Part shown: positions 35,110-46,500 of the stretch, in pieces | Layout of the letters: the number at the start of each line of letters is the position of its first letter | Numbering within the stretch: position 1 is the stretch's first letter | NCBI RefSeq assembly: GCF_023101765.2 | Contig: NC_064225.1 | Location: 1,860,001 to 1,924,000 of the forward strand | DNA: 64,000 nucleotides | Origin: Spodoptera frugiperda | Lineage: Eukaryota > Arthropoda > Insecta > Lepidoptera > Noctuidae | Reading direction: 5' to 3' | Program-made: the position numbers and the translations under genes | Notes under the pieces: generated by a model | Told to the model about the DNA's origin: nothing | Databases searched by the model: none | Seen by the model: the letters and a program-made list of their open reading frames with translations, nothing else

Positions 35110-35412
35110 GGTGAGCATAAGAATGCGTAACGAGCAGACAGATCACCTAATGGTAAGCAATCGCCACCACCCATGGACACTCGAAACACCAGTGCCTACT
35201 AGTGCGTTGCCGGCCTTTTGGGGGTTAGGAATGTAAGCGCTGTCCGGGATTAGGAAGATTGAGAAGAAGGGGTAATTGCGCCTCCGGTAAACTTACTCAC
35301 ACAACGAAACACAACGCAAGCATTGTTTCACGTCGGTTTTCTGTAAGGCCGTGGTATCACTCTGGTCGAGCCGGCCCATTCGTGCCGAAGCACGGCTCTC
35401 CCACACTTAATC
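35110..35412 (-). mobile_element. SINE-like family C, full length
   Basis: From the 'AATGCGTAACGAGCAGACAG' end to the head 'AAGCACGGCTCTCCCACAC'. Confidence 0.65.
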
Positions 35413-35447
35413 TACTACTACTACTAATACTAGCATACTAGAATAAC

Positions 35448-35565
35448 TACTTTTTTATGGTAATGGTGGCAAACGAGCTAACGTGTCACCTGATAGTAAG
35501 CAATCAGCGCCGCCCATGGACACCCGCAACACCAGAGGAGTCACAGGTGTGTTGCCGGTTAACTT
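35448..35565 (-). mobile_element. SINE-like family C, 3' fragment
   Basis: 'TCACCTGATAGTAAGCAATC' and 'CCCATGGACACCCGCAACAC'. Confidence 0.55.
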
Positions 35566-36500
35566 AACAAAGTTACTATAATGGCAATATTTCATTTACA
35601 AAGTATCGTAAACTGACAGGAAAAACTAGTACCAGCTTAAACCAACTATCCATAGTAATATGTAGCATAGATAAAACACTGGTTTATCGTAAAAACCGGA
35701 CACAATCGCCTAATCCGGTGTTGCACGTATCAGGCCAAGGTTCAGTATAAATTATAGTGGCAACACTACGCTTGCATAATATTCAAATACAGAACAGTAA
35801 CGACCATTCCTAACCTTCAAACGACTTGCAATCATATTACTATTCCCATTAAGAATTATTTTGAAATGTTTTAATTTGGTTTTAATTGATTTTTAATAGT
35901 GCAGAGTAAATTTTGTGAGTATATGATGGTAATATTATATAGTTTCTAGTATGTAATAGATATAACTAGTTCGCAAGACCACACACGATGCGTACGGGTG
36001 ACCTATTTACTGTTGTAGGGGTCACTCAGTAGAAGTCACTAGATGACCCCCCCCCCTTAAAAGGGAATCGTTAGATGCTTTCAGCCTATTAGGTACGTAC
36101 CTAACCATAATATTATCTCGCGTGGACGGTCAAGGTCATGAATAGACATTGAGTGCAAATGTCTGATTGTCCTTTAACGTGGTGGATTGTAGGGAGACGG
36201 ATTTGGTCTGCCGTAGACATCTCTGATTGATGATGATGATCATAATGTACTGTATAATGATTATCTCTAATTGCAAAGAAAATTAACAATTTGTTTGTGT
36301 GTATTTAATTGTTTGAAATTATGAGGTTCAAGGTACAAGGTTTTCGGTTCTAAGTCTTGTTTGCAGATGTATGAGACAGAATAAAAAATATACCTATACA
36401 ATATTATTATCTATCTTTGAATTTTCGGCGAAGCACAGGTGCCATGTTAGGCAAACATTTCTGGGTATTGTCAATAAGTTACAGTTAAATTAAGGGACTG
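35566..36500. other. Spacer
   Basis: A LINE 3'-tail relic ending in GAT repeats at about 36180-36240; otherwise nothing recognised. A run of ten C bases near 36048 is a plain homopolymer. Confidence 0.35.
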
Positions 36501-36511
36501 TAACATAATAC

Positions 36512-36660
36512 TTTAAGGGGGAAATCGTCCAATGACTTCTCCCGCCGTTCGAGGCGAGGAGTGACAGACTCTTACTGACTAAAAACCACCCCGTTCCTAC
36601 TCCTGCTTTTCGAGCCAGAGCCCCGGTAAACCCGCTAGGGAGTCCACAGCTTCATAACAT
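36512..36660 (-). mobile_element. SINE-like family B
   Basis: Immediately upstream of the foldback element. Confidence 0.6.
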
Positions 36661-36696
36661 AATACCTAAAACTTCAAGAAAAAAGCATAATCTTTT

Positions 36697-38477
36697 ATGT
36701 GTGGGTGAACTGAGGGACCACACTGGGAATTCGCGAAATGAAAGTTCTAGGATTTAGTAGTAGACCTAAAACAATTGTAGAACGAATCTGGGAATTTGTA
36801 AACAAATATATTAAAAACTACGACCCATAAAGTGTGGTCCCTCAGTTCTCAAAGACGATCAGCCAGATCTCGGGAAGTATCTCATAAAAGAAGGTTTTGT
36901 GAATACAGACATTTAGTAAATAATTTGTAAAGATATCTATAAAATAACAGACCAGAAAGCATTAAAGATAAAAAAGTATAGCAACTGAACTGTGGTCCCT
37001 CAGTCCACATAACAAAGATAAATATTTTAGTGAATATTACTGAATAAAACCGTTATTATTTCACATAAAGTTTTAGTAAAAGTCTTAAAACATATTGTAA
37101 AAAGAAATGGATCTTAAATATCGAAGCATTTCGAAGATAGCGATGATTAAAAGTGGTCCCTCAATCCTCTCCTCCACTGACATATAGACACTGCTAGCTG
37201 CTAGACGAGAGGAAAATCAGAAAGTCTAGTGTACTTAACATTTAGTAAAAGTTTTCTACTAAATAATAGGTATATAAAATTCTGTATTTCTTACCTCTAA
37301 GCTGAGAAAATATTAATTTTTTAATCCTATGAAAATAGGTAGACAAGTGTGACCATAAAATCAAACAAAGTGTAGACAGTACTATTATTCTTTATTTAAT
37401 ATATCATTATTTAGATGAAATGAAAACAAGGTTGTACGGTTGATACGATGATGTCATAAATAATTTGTGTTATACATATTTCAATCAATTATAATCTGCT
37501 TCAATTAAATACAGTACGGTCAACGTAACTTGGCGAGTCTGAACGTACGGTACGAAATGATTACTGTATTTGACGTAATTGAAGCAGATTATAATTGATT
37601 GATATGTAACTTAAATTATTTACGACATCATCGTACCATTTCAACCCGAAGGTGCCGGAAAAGCAGCAGCAAAAAAGTGTGATCGTATGTTAAAACAAGA
37701 AATTTTCCGCGAACGAGGTCGCGGAAAATTCATCTAAATAATGATATATATGTTTCATCTAAATAATGATATATTAAATAAAGAATAATAGTAACTGTCT
37801 ACACTTTGTTTGATTTTGTGGTCACACTGGTCTACCTTTTTTCATAGGATAAAAAAATTTATATTTTCTCAGCTTAGAGGTAAGAAATACAGAATTGTAT
37901 ATACCTATTATTTAGTAGAAAACTTTTACTAAATGTTAAGTACACTAGACTTTCTGATATTCCTCTCGTCTAGCAGCTAGCAGTGTCTATATGTCAGTGG
38001 AGGAGAGGATTGAGGGACCACTTTTAATCATCGCTATCTTCGAAATGCTTCGATATTTAAGATCCATTTCTTTTTACAATATGTTTTAAGACTTTTACTA
38101 AAACTTTATGTAAAATAATAACGGTTTTATTCAGTAATATTCACTAAAATATTTATCTTTGTTATGTGGACTGAGGGACCACAGTTCAGTTGCTATACTT
38201 TTTTATCTTTAATGCTTTCTGGTCTGTTATTTAATAGATATCTTTACAAATTATTTACTAAATGTCTGTATTCACAAAACCTTCTTTTATGAGATACTTC
38301 CCGAGATCTGGCTGATCGTCTTTGAGAACTGAGGGACCACACTTTATGGGTCGTAGTTTTTAATATATTTGTTTACAAATTCCCAGATTCGTTCTACAAT
38401 TGTTTTAAGTCTACTACTAAATCCTAGAACTTTCATTTCGCGAATTCCCAGTGTGGTCCCTCAGTTCACCCACACAT
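36697..38477. mobile_element. Foldback (long inverted-repeat) DNA element with 9-bp target duplications
   Basis: The 1781-bp element is almost entirely two inverted arms: left 36697-37516 and right 37562-38477, around a 45-base centre. Identical 9-bp direct repeats TAATCTTTT flank it (36688-36696 and 38478-38486). The ends are 'ATGTGTGGGTGAACTGAGG' and its complement. The arms differ by only scattered bases plus an extra block of about 110 bp in the right arm (about 37645-37755), which contains a hairpin 'TTTTCCGCGA...TCGCGGAAAA'. The word GTGGTCCCTCA (or its complement) recurs four times per arm. No open frame is present, so mobilisation would need a transposase from elsewhere. A 9-bp duplication fits foldback or Mutator-like families. 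Confidence 0.9.
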
Positions 38478-38489
38478 TAATCTTTTTTA

Positions 38490-38600
38490 AGAGGCCGGTT
38501 ACGTACCTTTGACTCCTCTGTTGTTTCGCATGTCCATAGGCGGCACTGATCGCTTACCAAAATCCGTCAGCTCGTTTTCTCCTATTCCATAAAAAGTATT
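38490..38600 (+). mobile_element. SINE-like family C fragment
   Basis: 'GGCGGCACTGATCGCTTACC' and 'GCTCGTTTTCTCCTATTCCA'. Confidence 0.45.
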
Positions 38601-38884
38601 GTAAACTACCTTCTGTCCTCTACGATAATTAACACGTATGATGAAATGCAAATATTGGAAATTATTTATGAGTCATATAGACACTGGTCTGGTCAATTCA
38701 TTAAATATATTTAGTGACTCATATTTTTTACGAAAACTAATGATGTTATAGGGTTTTACGTTGACATTTTTGGTTTAGTTTGTTTAACCTAGATCTGTTG
38801 AATTCGAAGAATATTTGAATGGTTCTTAACCTTCATACAAAAGTCTACTTTTCATTTAAGATGACAAGTTCAAGGGTGTTTTGC

Positions 38885-38998
38885 CAACAGAAATGTGCTA
38901 TTTATCTATGCTGCGAAGATAATAGATTAGCTATTAGCTAATCCGTGAAACTATGTGACCATTTCTATTAATACTAAGCTATGTAGCTGTGCAAGCCG
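38885..38998. mobile_element. MITE family K fragment
   Basis: 'GAAATGTGCTATTTATCTAT' and 'TACTAAGCTATGTAGCTGTG' match 57235 and 60550. Confidence 0.45.
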
Positions 38999-38999
38999 C

Positions 39000-39155
39000 T
39001 CGGAGCCGCGAACTACCTAGTGGGTTATCGGGGCTCCGGTTCGAAAAGCAGGAGTAGGAACGCCGTGGTTTTTAGTCAGTAAGATTTTGACACTCCCTCT
39101 CGCCTCGCCCAAACTGGGAGAAATCGTTAAATGACTTAACCCCTCCAAAAAAAGA
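39000..39155 (+). mobile_element. SINE-like family B
   Basis: Complete body ending in A-rich sequence, about 160 bp from the 3' end of the next gene. Confidence 0.6.
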
Positions 39156-39262
39156 GCCATCATACAAAAGTCTGCTTTTCATTTAACAAACAACGAGTTT
39201 AAGATGCCAATAAAAGGTATTATTAAAACTCAAATAAAACAACACTACACTAACTAAATACA

Positions 39263-39268
39263 TTTATT
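39263..39268 (-). terminator. Poly(A) signal AATAAA
   Basis: AATAAA on the minus strand, about 50 bases after the stop of the small secreted-protein gene. Confidence 0.6.
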
Positions 39269-39317
39269 TACATCTACAAATTGTATCTACATTAAATAAC
39301 CTAAAACTACAAACTAC

Positions 39318-41605
39318 CTAAGGTAAATAATAATTCAGACCACCTAAATGACCCTCATCCCTCTTCCTCTGTTCTTCTAGCCTCTCTTCGTCTCTCCCAT
39401 CAATTCCTAAACCTAGTCTTTCAATCAGTTTCTCTCCCTTATCACCATGTAAGGAAATGAACTGCCTTCGTCTCTTAATGGCCACATCTGGGTCAAACAC
39501 CCAAGAAGCTTTGTCGTGTATCACTGGGTGACCAATGAGGTTTGTCCTTATGAAGCCAGCGATGGGTCCTGTTTGTGCCTTCGCCTCTTGGTGTAGTAGC
39601 AAAGCGCAGAGTGAGAACTGAAAAAAAAAAATAGAACTGTCAAACTAAATACGGCGCGTAACTTTTGACAGATGCGGGTGTTGACGAAAGATTTTTTTAA
39701 TTGAACTTTTAAAGCTAAACATGGCGCGATGCGCGAGTCTTTTTACAGGTTTCGGACGTAAGATATTTTTTTATTGTAAAGTAACTATATAAGTTTCAGA
39801 AATAAACAAATGATAAGAGAGACTCGAATACACCTCCCACAGTATCTGCGCTATAGTGTTGTACCTATTTTAATAATCTTATTCGCATAAGTTAAACATT
39901 GTATATTTCCATTTTATTGAAAAGATTTTGACTGAGTAACTGCTAACTCACTCAACATCTTTTCGACTTTGTACACTATAAAATTCAAAATAACACTCTT
40001 ATTTTTGTAGGTATATTGGTATTGGTATGTAATTACTTAATCGACGTATGACCGGCGTAGCGTAACTCAAAAGTCATTGTCAAATGCACTGCATAGATGC
40101 ATTGTTAACAGAAGATTTACTTTCAACGGTTTTCTGTCATGTTTAATAAATTAACTGATTCTAAATCATGTTTTAACTACTACAATTGGCAATATGCAAC
40201 ATACCTTCACCACATTTTATTGTACTGAACTTTACTCAATGTTACTCAACACATTGTAATTACGTTATTTGGTAAGATACATTCGAAATGTAACAAAAAC
40301 TGAAGAGTTTGTTTGTCTGTTCAAAACTAGTAGACTTGCTTAGTACTTTTTTTGGCAGAAACATCTAAATACATAGAATAGAGTCAGGCGTTACTTTGCG
40401 TAAATCCATGCTACTTTAACAATACAATATTTTTTTTAATTTTTATTCCATTCCACTTTCACATTCGAGCTGAGGGAGCCGCCGAGTCAACAACTCCTGA
40501 AGATGCTCCTGCTTCTGTCGGCGTCTACGTCCGCGTTTCCGTTGAATAAAAAGTCCTAACCTACACCGAAAATCCTACAACCCAAGTCAACTCATACGCT
40601 GTCTGTATACCAAATATCATCAAAACCCATTCAGTAGTTTCAGCGTGAATGACGGAGAAACATTCAAACATCCAAACAAATAAACTTTCACATTTATAAT
40701 ATTAGTGTGATTGCTTATCCAAGGCTATCTTAACTGTTTCATCATTTTTTTATAATACACGCAGAATTACTCGTATTTCATTTTATATAGCTGTGCTATT
40801 GCAAGAATTGCCTAAGAAAATTAAATAGATATTCATAGATACATGCTTTGGTTGGCCATAATTACTTAGTTAATTATTTTAAACATTATAGACTATATTC
40901 TATGGCAGATAATGTTGATTTTTAACACTTTGATTTCTAAGTTAATGTGTGAACAGAATTTTGTTAAAGATCCCATTGAGAGTTCCTATTAAATTGCTCT
41001 ATACCTTACCTTACCTTTAAAACTAAGACTAAGAAATCCAACTTTTAAGAAATATGTAGATAAAAACTTCTCACAAACCACTACCTAATATTAAATCCTT
41101 GCACATTTCACGCACACACAACAAAAACCGAATAAAAACACAATTCCCGCCAAATGAACGACTTGTCAAAATTCACTTTTATTAAAAACACACAATAACA
41201 CAACGTGTTCCACCATTTTATCCCCGAAGGGGTAGGCAGAGGTGCACATTACGGCACGTAATGCCACTATACAATGTACACTCACTTTTCACCATTTGTG
41301 TTATAAGTCCCTTGTATTTATCTCCGTGCTACTACAGAGAACTTATTGAAAAAAGCCCAGAAATACGTAATATAACGAGGCAGTAATTCAGGTCGTTTCT
41401 AAAATATGTAGATAATACAAAACTTCTCACAAACCACTGCCTAATATTAAAAAATCCTTGCACATTTCACACAACAAAAACCGAACAAAAAATTAAACAT
41501 AAAAAATCAAATTCCCGCCAAACGAAATGACCTGTCAAAATTCACTTTTTAAAAAACACCACACCACAGACCACAGATACTCACTATAATTATTATTTTG
41601 TTCAT
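39318..41605 (-). CDS. Small secreted protein, two exons, unrecognised
   Basis: Exon 1 is 41605-41585 (ATG plus six codons, MNKIIII, donor GTGAGT). Exon 2 is 39617-39318 after a T-rich acceptor. The joined frame is 106 residues. Residues 1-22 form a signal peptide (hydrophobic IIIIFSLCALLL, likely cut after AKAQ). The mature part of about 84 residues is charged, has no cysteine and contains two basic processing-like sites, KRRR and RKR, the second before the C-terminal 'DEGHLGGLNYYLP'. This could be a prohormone-like precursor or simply a small haemolymph or cuticle protein; I do not recognise the family. A TATA box and a CAGT-type initiator lie at the right distance upstream. The intron holds a SINE and a local duplication. 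Confidence 0.7.
39620..41030. other. Intron content of the secreted-protein gene
   Basis: Mostly unique AT-rich DNA. A 'GTCAACAACTCCTGAAGATG' repeat scrap lies at about 40482, and an RTE-like tail at about 40560-40710 ends 'CATTTATAATATTAGTGTGA'. Confidence 0.4.
41044..41560 (+). repeat. Direct duplication of about 150 bp flanking a SINE D copy
   Basis: Copy 1 is about 41044-41205 and copy 2 about 41398-41555. Both contain 'CTTCTCACAAACCACT', 'CCTTGCACATTTCAC', 'AATTCCCGCCAAA' and 'TGTCAAAATTCACTTT'. Between them lies a family D SINE on the minus strand (about 41213-41385, 'TTTATCCCCGAAGGGGTAGG'). Confidence 0.65.
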
Positions 41606-41677
41606 TTTTCTTTTTGTTTTTTTTTTCTTTATTTAATAAATGACTAGCTTGCAAGGCGCGCCGGTTTATACTGGCAG

Positions 41678-41715
41678 ACTGGCAGAACGAGTTAAATGTA
41701 ACTTTTACATATAAA
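41678..41715 (-). promoter_or_regulatory. TATA box and initiator of the secreted-protein gene
   Basis: Minus-strand TTTATAT at 41715-41709 and a CAGT initiator at about 41681-41678, about 30 bases downstream; the ATG follows at 41605. Confidence 0.6.
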
Positions 41716-41885
41716 GCAGTCCAGATTGCCCAACGAAACGTAATGGTGACGGTGTCGTTACGTCACTGGGGATTAGGTAATATACCTTTTTTGCGAGTAG
41801 GGTAAATGGTAAATGAATTATGGATTATTATGTTATAGTGTAATAATATTTTTATTATAAATGCTTTTATATTTAGTTAGTATTA

Positions 41886-42110
41886 GCTGTTGCCTGCGGC
41901 TTCGCTTGCGTGAATTACGGATTTTGTGACCAATAAAAGTAGCCTAAGTTACTCCTTAGTACATCAGCCACCTGCCAATAAAAATCGGGTTGTTTTATTA
42001 TCGATTAATGATCGATTACCGATTTTCTCGATCTATGCAGCCTTTTCAGAGATTAGTCAGAACAAACAGATAGACCGTCAGACAAAAAATTGTAAAAAAT
42101 ATTATTTTTC
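41886..42110 (+). repeat. RTE-like retroelement tail
   Basis: 'GCCTGCGGCTTCGCTTGCGT', 'GTAGCCTAAGTTACTCCTTA' and 'TTCAGAGATTAGTCAGAACA' in the standard order. Confidence 0.6.
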
Positions 42111-42384
42111 AATTTTCAGTCCAGTTGTTTCGGATGTTATTTAATGCAAACAAACAAATTAATAATCAAATCTTTTGTAATATGAATAGGTTAGCTATGC
42201 TATAATAAGCAGCTATTAAAATTAACGACTTACAATCATTAGAAAGATATTAATTTAACTACATATTATTATTTCGAACTAAATTAGGTAGTTTACGTGT
42301 TAATTTTATTAGGGTAAGTAGTTAAATTATTTTAGTGCCTCCTTAATCAAATGGTCGTAAGTATGGCTGTTGAGCACGATCTGT

Positions 42385-42500
42385 ACCCTTAGTATGAGTT
42401 TACTTTACGTTTAAAATAATCAAAATCAAATCTGAGCACCAATCGCTCTCTCATTTCGATCTCGTTAAACGCAAAAGAAACATGTACTAAGGCCCCTTTT
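42385..42500. mobile_element. MITE family H
   Basis: 'TGTACCCTTAGTATGAGTTT' to 'CATGTACTAAGGCCCC'; inverted ends, shortened centre. Confidence 0.55.
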
Positions 42501-42710
42501 TTAAGGGGGTAAAATCATCCAATGACTTCTCCCACCTTGGGCGTGGCGAAAGGGAGTGTCAGACTCTTACTGACTAAAAAACACCCCGTTCCTACTCCTG
42601 CTTTTCGAGCCGGAGTCCCGGTAAACCCTCTAGGTAGTCCGCAACTCCGGATCAGGCATCAGTCCTACTGAGCCCCATCTGATGGCTCTTTGAGGCAACC
42701 TCTGAATAAC
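42493..42710 (-). mobile_element. SINE-like family B, full length
   Basis: One of the best copies, ending 'GATGGCTCTTTGAGGC'. It abuts the family H MITE. Confidence 0.65.
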
Positions 42711-43379
42711 AAACATGGTAGTATACGTATTAGTTAAGTTGCTTATCCATGAATAGAACCTCAAAGCTTGATCTTTGACAGCTAAGCAATTTGAATGCAA
42801 TAGGTTAACTCTTCAATACATTATATTTTCATAGAATAAGCATTCTATGTTTTTCCTTAACCTCATGCCCCGTAGGGTCAAATATCTAAGCGCCATGTCT
42901 AAATCGTTGACTAAATAGTTGGTATATTTTAGTGCGTGTATAAATATTTAGTTTTTGTCTTAGGATTGATTTTCTTGATCTAGTGTTTCCGTCGGTTTGA
43001 TTAGAGTTATACCTACCACGTCTTCACAGGCAACCGGCGTGGTATTGTTATTTATTTATTTATTAGGAAGGTATTAGTTCTAGTATACGGACCTAATGCC
43101 CGTTGCAAACTGTACCTAACAGTAAACAGTAAAGGTAAGGGGCTAGTTTAGGTTCTTCCTTAAGCTAAATAAGTCCTTAATAAATTGAGAGAAAAAGACT
43201 TGGACGACGAGTAGTTTGTGACAATGGCCATATACACCCTAAAACTGAAGTATCTACTCTTTCTGACTTTCGTTTTTACAATATAAAAGCCAACGCGAAA
43301 AACAGCAAATCTTCTGCAAAAAATTACAGTATGACACACCAAAGAGTTCAACACAAAACCATAAAACCTCCTTCGATGT
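42711..43379. other. Spacer upstream of PICK1
   Basis: No repeat family recognised. Confidence 0.35.
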
Positions 43380-43530
43380 GACACAAACTGCCTAGCCCTG
43401 TTTTACCGACGCGTCTGACGTTTGTCCGGACAGCGGCGGGGTGCCGGGAAAAATCAATAATTTCAACAACACACGGTGACATTTCGTTTCGTATTGTACA
43501 AAGTGAAATCATAATATATTTAACGACAAA
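43380..43530 (+). promoter_or_regulatory. Probable PICK1 promoter and 5'UTR
   Basis: Local CpG enrichment ('CCGACGCGTCTGACGTTTGT', 'GGACAGCGGCGGGGTGCCGG') immediately upstream of the first coding exon, with no TATA box, fits a broadly expressed gene. Confidence 0.45.
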
Positions 43531-46500
43531 ATGATGCAAGAATACGATGACGACTTTTTCTTTGAAGAGGATAAAATGTATGTATTTATTTGTATTAGTT
43601 TTTCTATTTTAATGATGTTTTTTCTTGGTCAAAGAATTTTTCTCGTAAAGCGAGACGATTATGTATGATTTGGTTACGTGTTTTTCTAAATTAAATTAGG
43701 TATTATTGCAAAAATATTGAACTATGCTTTATTACGTTTATTATGCTTTTCTAATTGTGTGTTCTTTATATCATCTTTGGTCTGCAATTTTCTAAAATAC
43801 TTATAGATTTTTGTGTGGGGTAAATAAATATGATTAGCTCGACTCGTCTTTTTGAGTAAAGGGAAATAATATAAGGGAAAGGAGTAGTTTATAAGCACTT
43901 ATACTAATTAGAAAGTATATTTGTGTACCTTTATAATATCTATCTAGTTCGTAACTACGGTATAATTAATTATTATTATTGATCCTAGTACAAACTATAT
44001 TGAGCCTCTAACCAAATGCCATTTAAGCGCTTGTTAACTTAACCGAACCTGCGGAGTACCTAGTGGGTTACCGGGGCTCCCTCGAAAAGCGGGAGTAGGA
44101 TCGAGGTGGTTTTTAGTCAGTAAGAATCTGACATTTCATGATCATTCAATGTTATCGTCTCGCCAAGGCGGAAGAAGCTATTGGATGATCTTTCCCCATC
44201 AAAATAAAAAACGCTTGTAGAGTAATAAATAAAATGTATGGGGATGATATATTATTATATGTGTGTGATAGTACTTTCAGTATGATAGTACTGACAAGTG
44301 TCAAAATTTACGTCAATCCCATACAATTTAGTTTTCTACTCTATTTGTAGACAAGCGTTAAATGGCATGGAAAAGCTACAGGTGGGGAGAGTTGGGACAT
44401 TTGACTACACATTGTCTTTATGTAGTTCAATAAATCTGGCATAATATTATTCAAGAGATATTTTTACTCTTTTTAATTTGACTGCCTCGTTGGGCGAATG
44501 GTCGCAAGTGCGAAGCCAGACAAAGTGTCTCGGGTTCGAGTCCCGTGTCGGGCAAGATTTCTGGTTTTTTTTTGTTTTTACTTTAGTAGTAGCACGGAGT
44601 CTGGAATTGTGTCCAGTAAGTGGCAATAGGCTCACCCCCTATTACATGGGACTTATAACACAAATGGTGAAAATTGAATGTACATTGTATAGCGGCAATA
44701 CGGGTCGTAATGAGCACCTTTGCCTACCCCTTCGGGGATAAAAGGTGTGACGTTGCTTTTTTTTTCTTTTGAATAATAATAACTTCTAATCTTAACACAA
44801 CATTTAAATATTCACATACAAACTCAATAACTTATTCAATTATGCCCATTACCCTCCCATTTGACAGCTAACCAGCCACAGATAACAAACACGACATGAA
44901 TAGTCTATGGGCATCAGTATTGCAATACATCCTTATCTACCCAACTTCCTTTGTTTGCAGAATACTATCGCTTGTTTAACTGACTACAACGTATATGTGT
45001 TTTTTATTGATTTTTTATGACAATGTGGCAACAGAATAGTCAGTTTTATATTTTTAATGATACAAGGATCTGTCCCCAGCTTCAAGCGACGTTACACAGC
45101 ATGTTTGAAGATAAAATGTTTGTATTTCTTTACTTTTTATGTTGTTTTTTGAAAGTTGAACTTTGTATTTTTGTTGTTAAGGTTACTTTTTGTGTGTATA
45201 TGTGAACTGTTTATGTGTTAGATAGTCTTGTTTTAGGTTTAGAGGTGATTAGTTTTATGTGGGTTAGAGAGACGTGGAAAATTTTAACACCATATGAATT
45301 GTTAGTTAGATTTTTATTATGTAGATACAAAATCTAATAATTGTAATAGTTTTTAATTAGGTATGTGTATGAGTAATGAGTTTTAGTGTCATAGTATAAT
45401 GAGTACCTACGTATATGTAGGTATCTGGTATTAATATGTTGTATTTACCTACTTACCGTGCATCCACACTGCAGTTGACTTTTGTGGAACAACAGACTGC
45501 AATACGTAACTTATGTATGTGGCTTCAATACTTTTTTATTATTAACTTTTTTCGACAAACTGTAACTATGGTGTGGATGTGGTTAGATTAAAGGTATTAC
45601 TTAAATAATGTTAGAAAATATATAAGTAGGTAGATATTTCATACAAATTAAAAATAGTCAAACTAAATAAGAAAAGGAATTTTGAGCGCGATTTTTTCAA
45701 TGGTATTAATTTTGTCGTAATTATTTTAAAAATCGAAAACGAATCCACGTTTATTTTTTCTGAGAAATACAACCCGGGTCTGTTCAAGGTCAGAGTAAAT
45801 AGGTACTTTCTAAGTCTGTGTGCTCCATCTTCGGCTACATCTTCGCTTCGCCGTCCTAGCAGTAAGCGGGTTGGTGGCCAAACGCAAACTTATCAACGTT
45901 AAAAAATATATTTTAAAATGTTCGTTTTGGTATTTTGTTTAACTTTTATTTTTGTTCAGCAAACCTAACGGGAAAGTGTCCAATTTGTTATTGCCGATTG
46001 AGGAAAAGTGAGTTTGTTTACTTTATGTTATTTTGATTGTTATATTTCAACCTTTATTACAATCTGTTTATTTATTTTTATTTTATTTATTTATAATTTA
46101 GTGCAACGCCATCGATTCAAGAAATAACAAAGGATGTGTCGGAAATCAAGATTTTTGAAGAGTAAGTATGTTTTTTTCGTATAAAAAGAAATCCTATGAT
46201 TCAATACATGAAAACGCAATACCCACTTTTGTTAACATTTCTTGTATTGTTTAGTCTATTTCATGATTACGAATTACGATGGTCTATTGCATGATTACGT
46301 GCGATGGCCAAGTCGATCTATTTTATTTAAAACGTAAAATAAATGTAATATTGATTTTATAACAATTTGCATAATAACTTAAGACTAAAGGTCCCTTAAG
46401 TAGAGACTAAATAAACTAACCGACTTGGTATTACATGGATCTCACCACTTTTTACGGTAGAAATAGTGAGACTTGGGCTTTTTTACTGGATGTTTTTGAT

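Noticed and set aside
36049..36058. C homopolymer as a structured signal
   Set aside because: Simple ten-base homopolymer within a degraded repeat; nothing else around it.
36697..38477. CRISPR-like array because of the evenly spaced GTGGTCCCTCA word
   Set aside because: The word alternates orientation, spacers are mirrored by the opposite arm, and the host is eukaryotic.
44478..44560. tRNA gene (cloverleaf-like head with A and B boxes)
   Set aside because: It is the head of SINE family D; the same head plus 200-bp body recurs at 27135 and 60955, and the acceptor stem is not formed.
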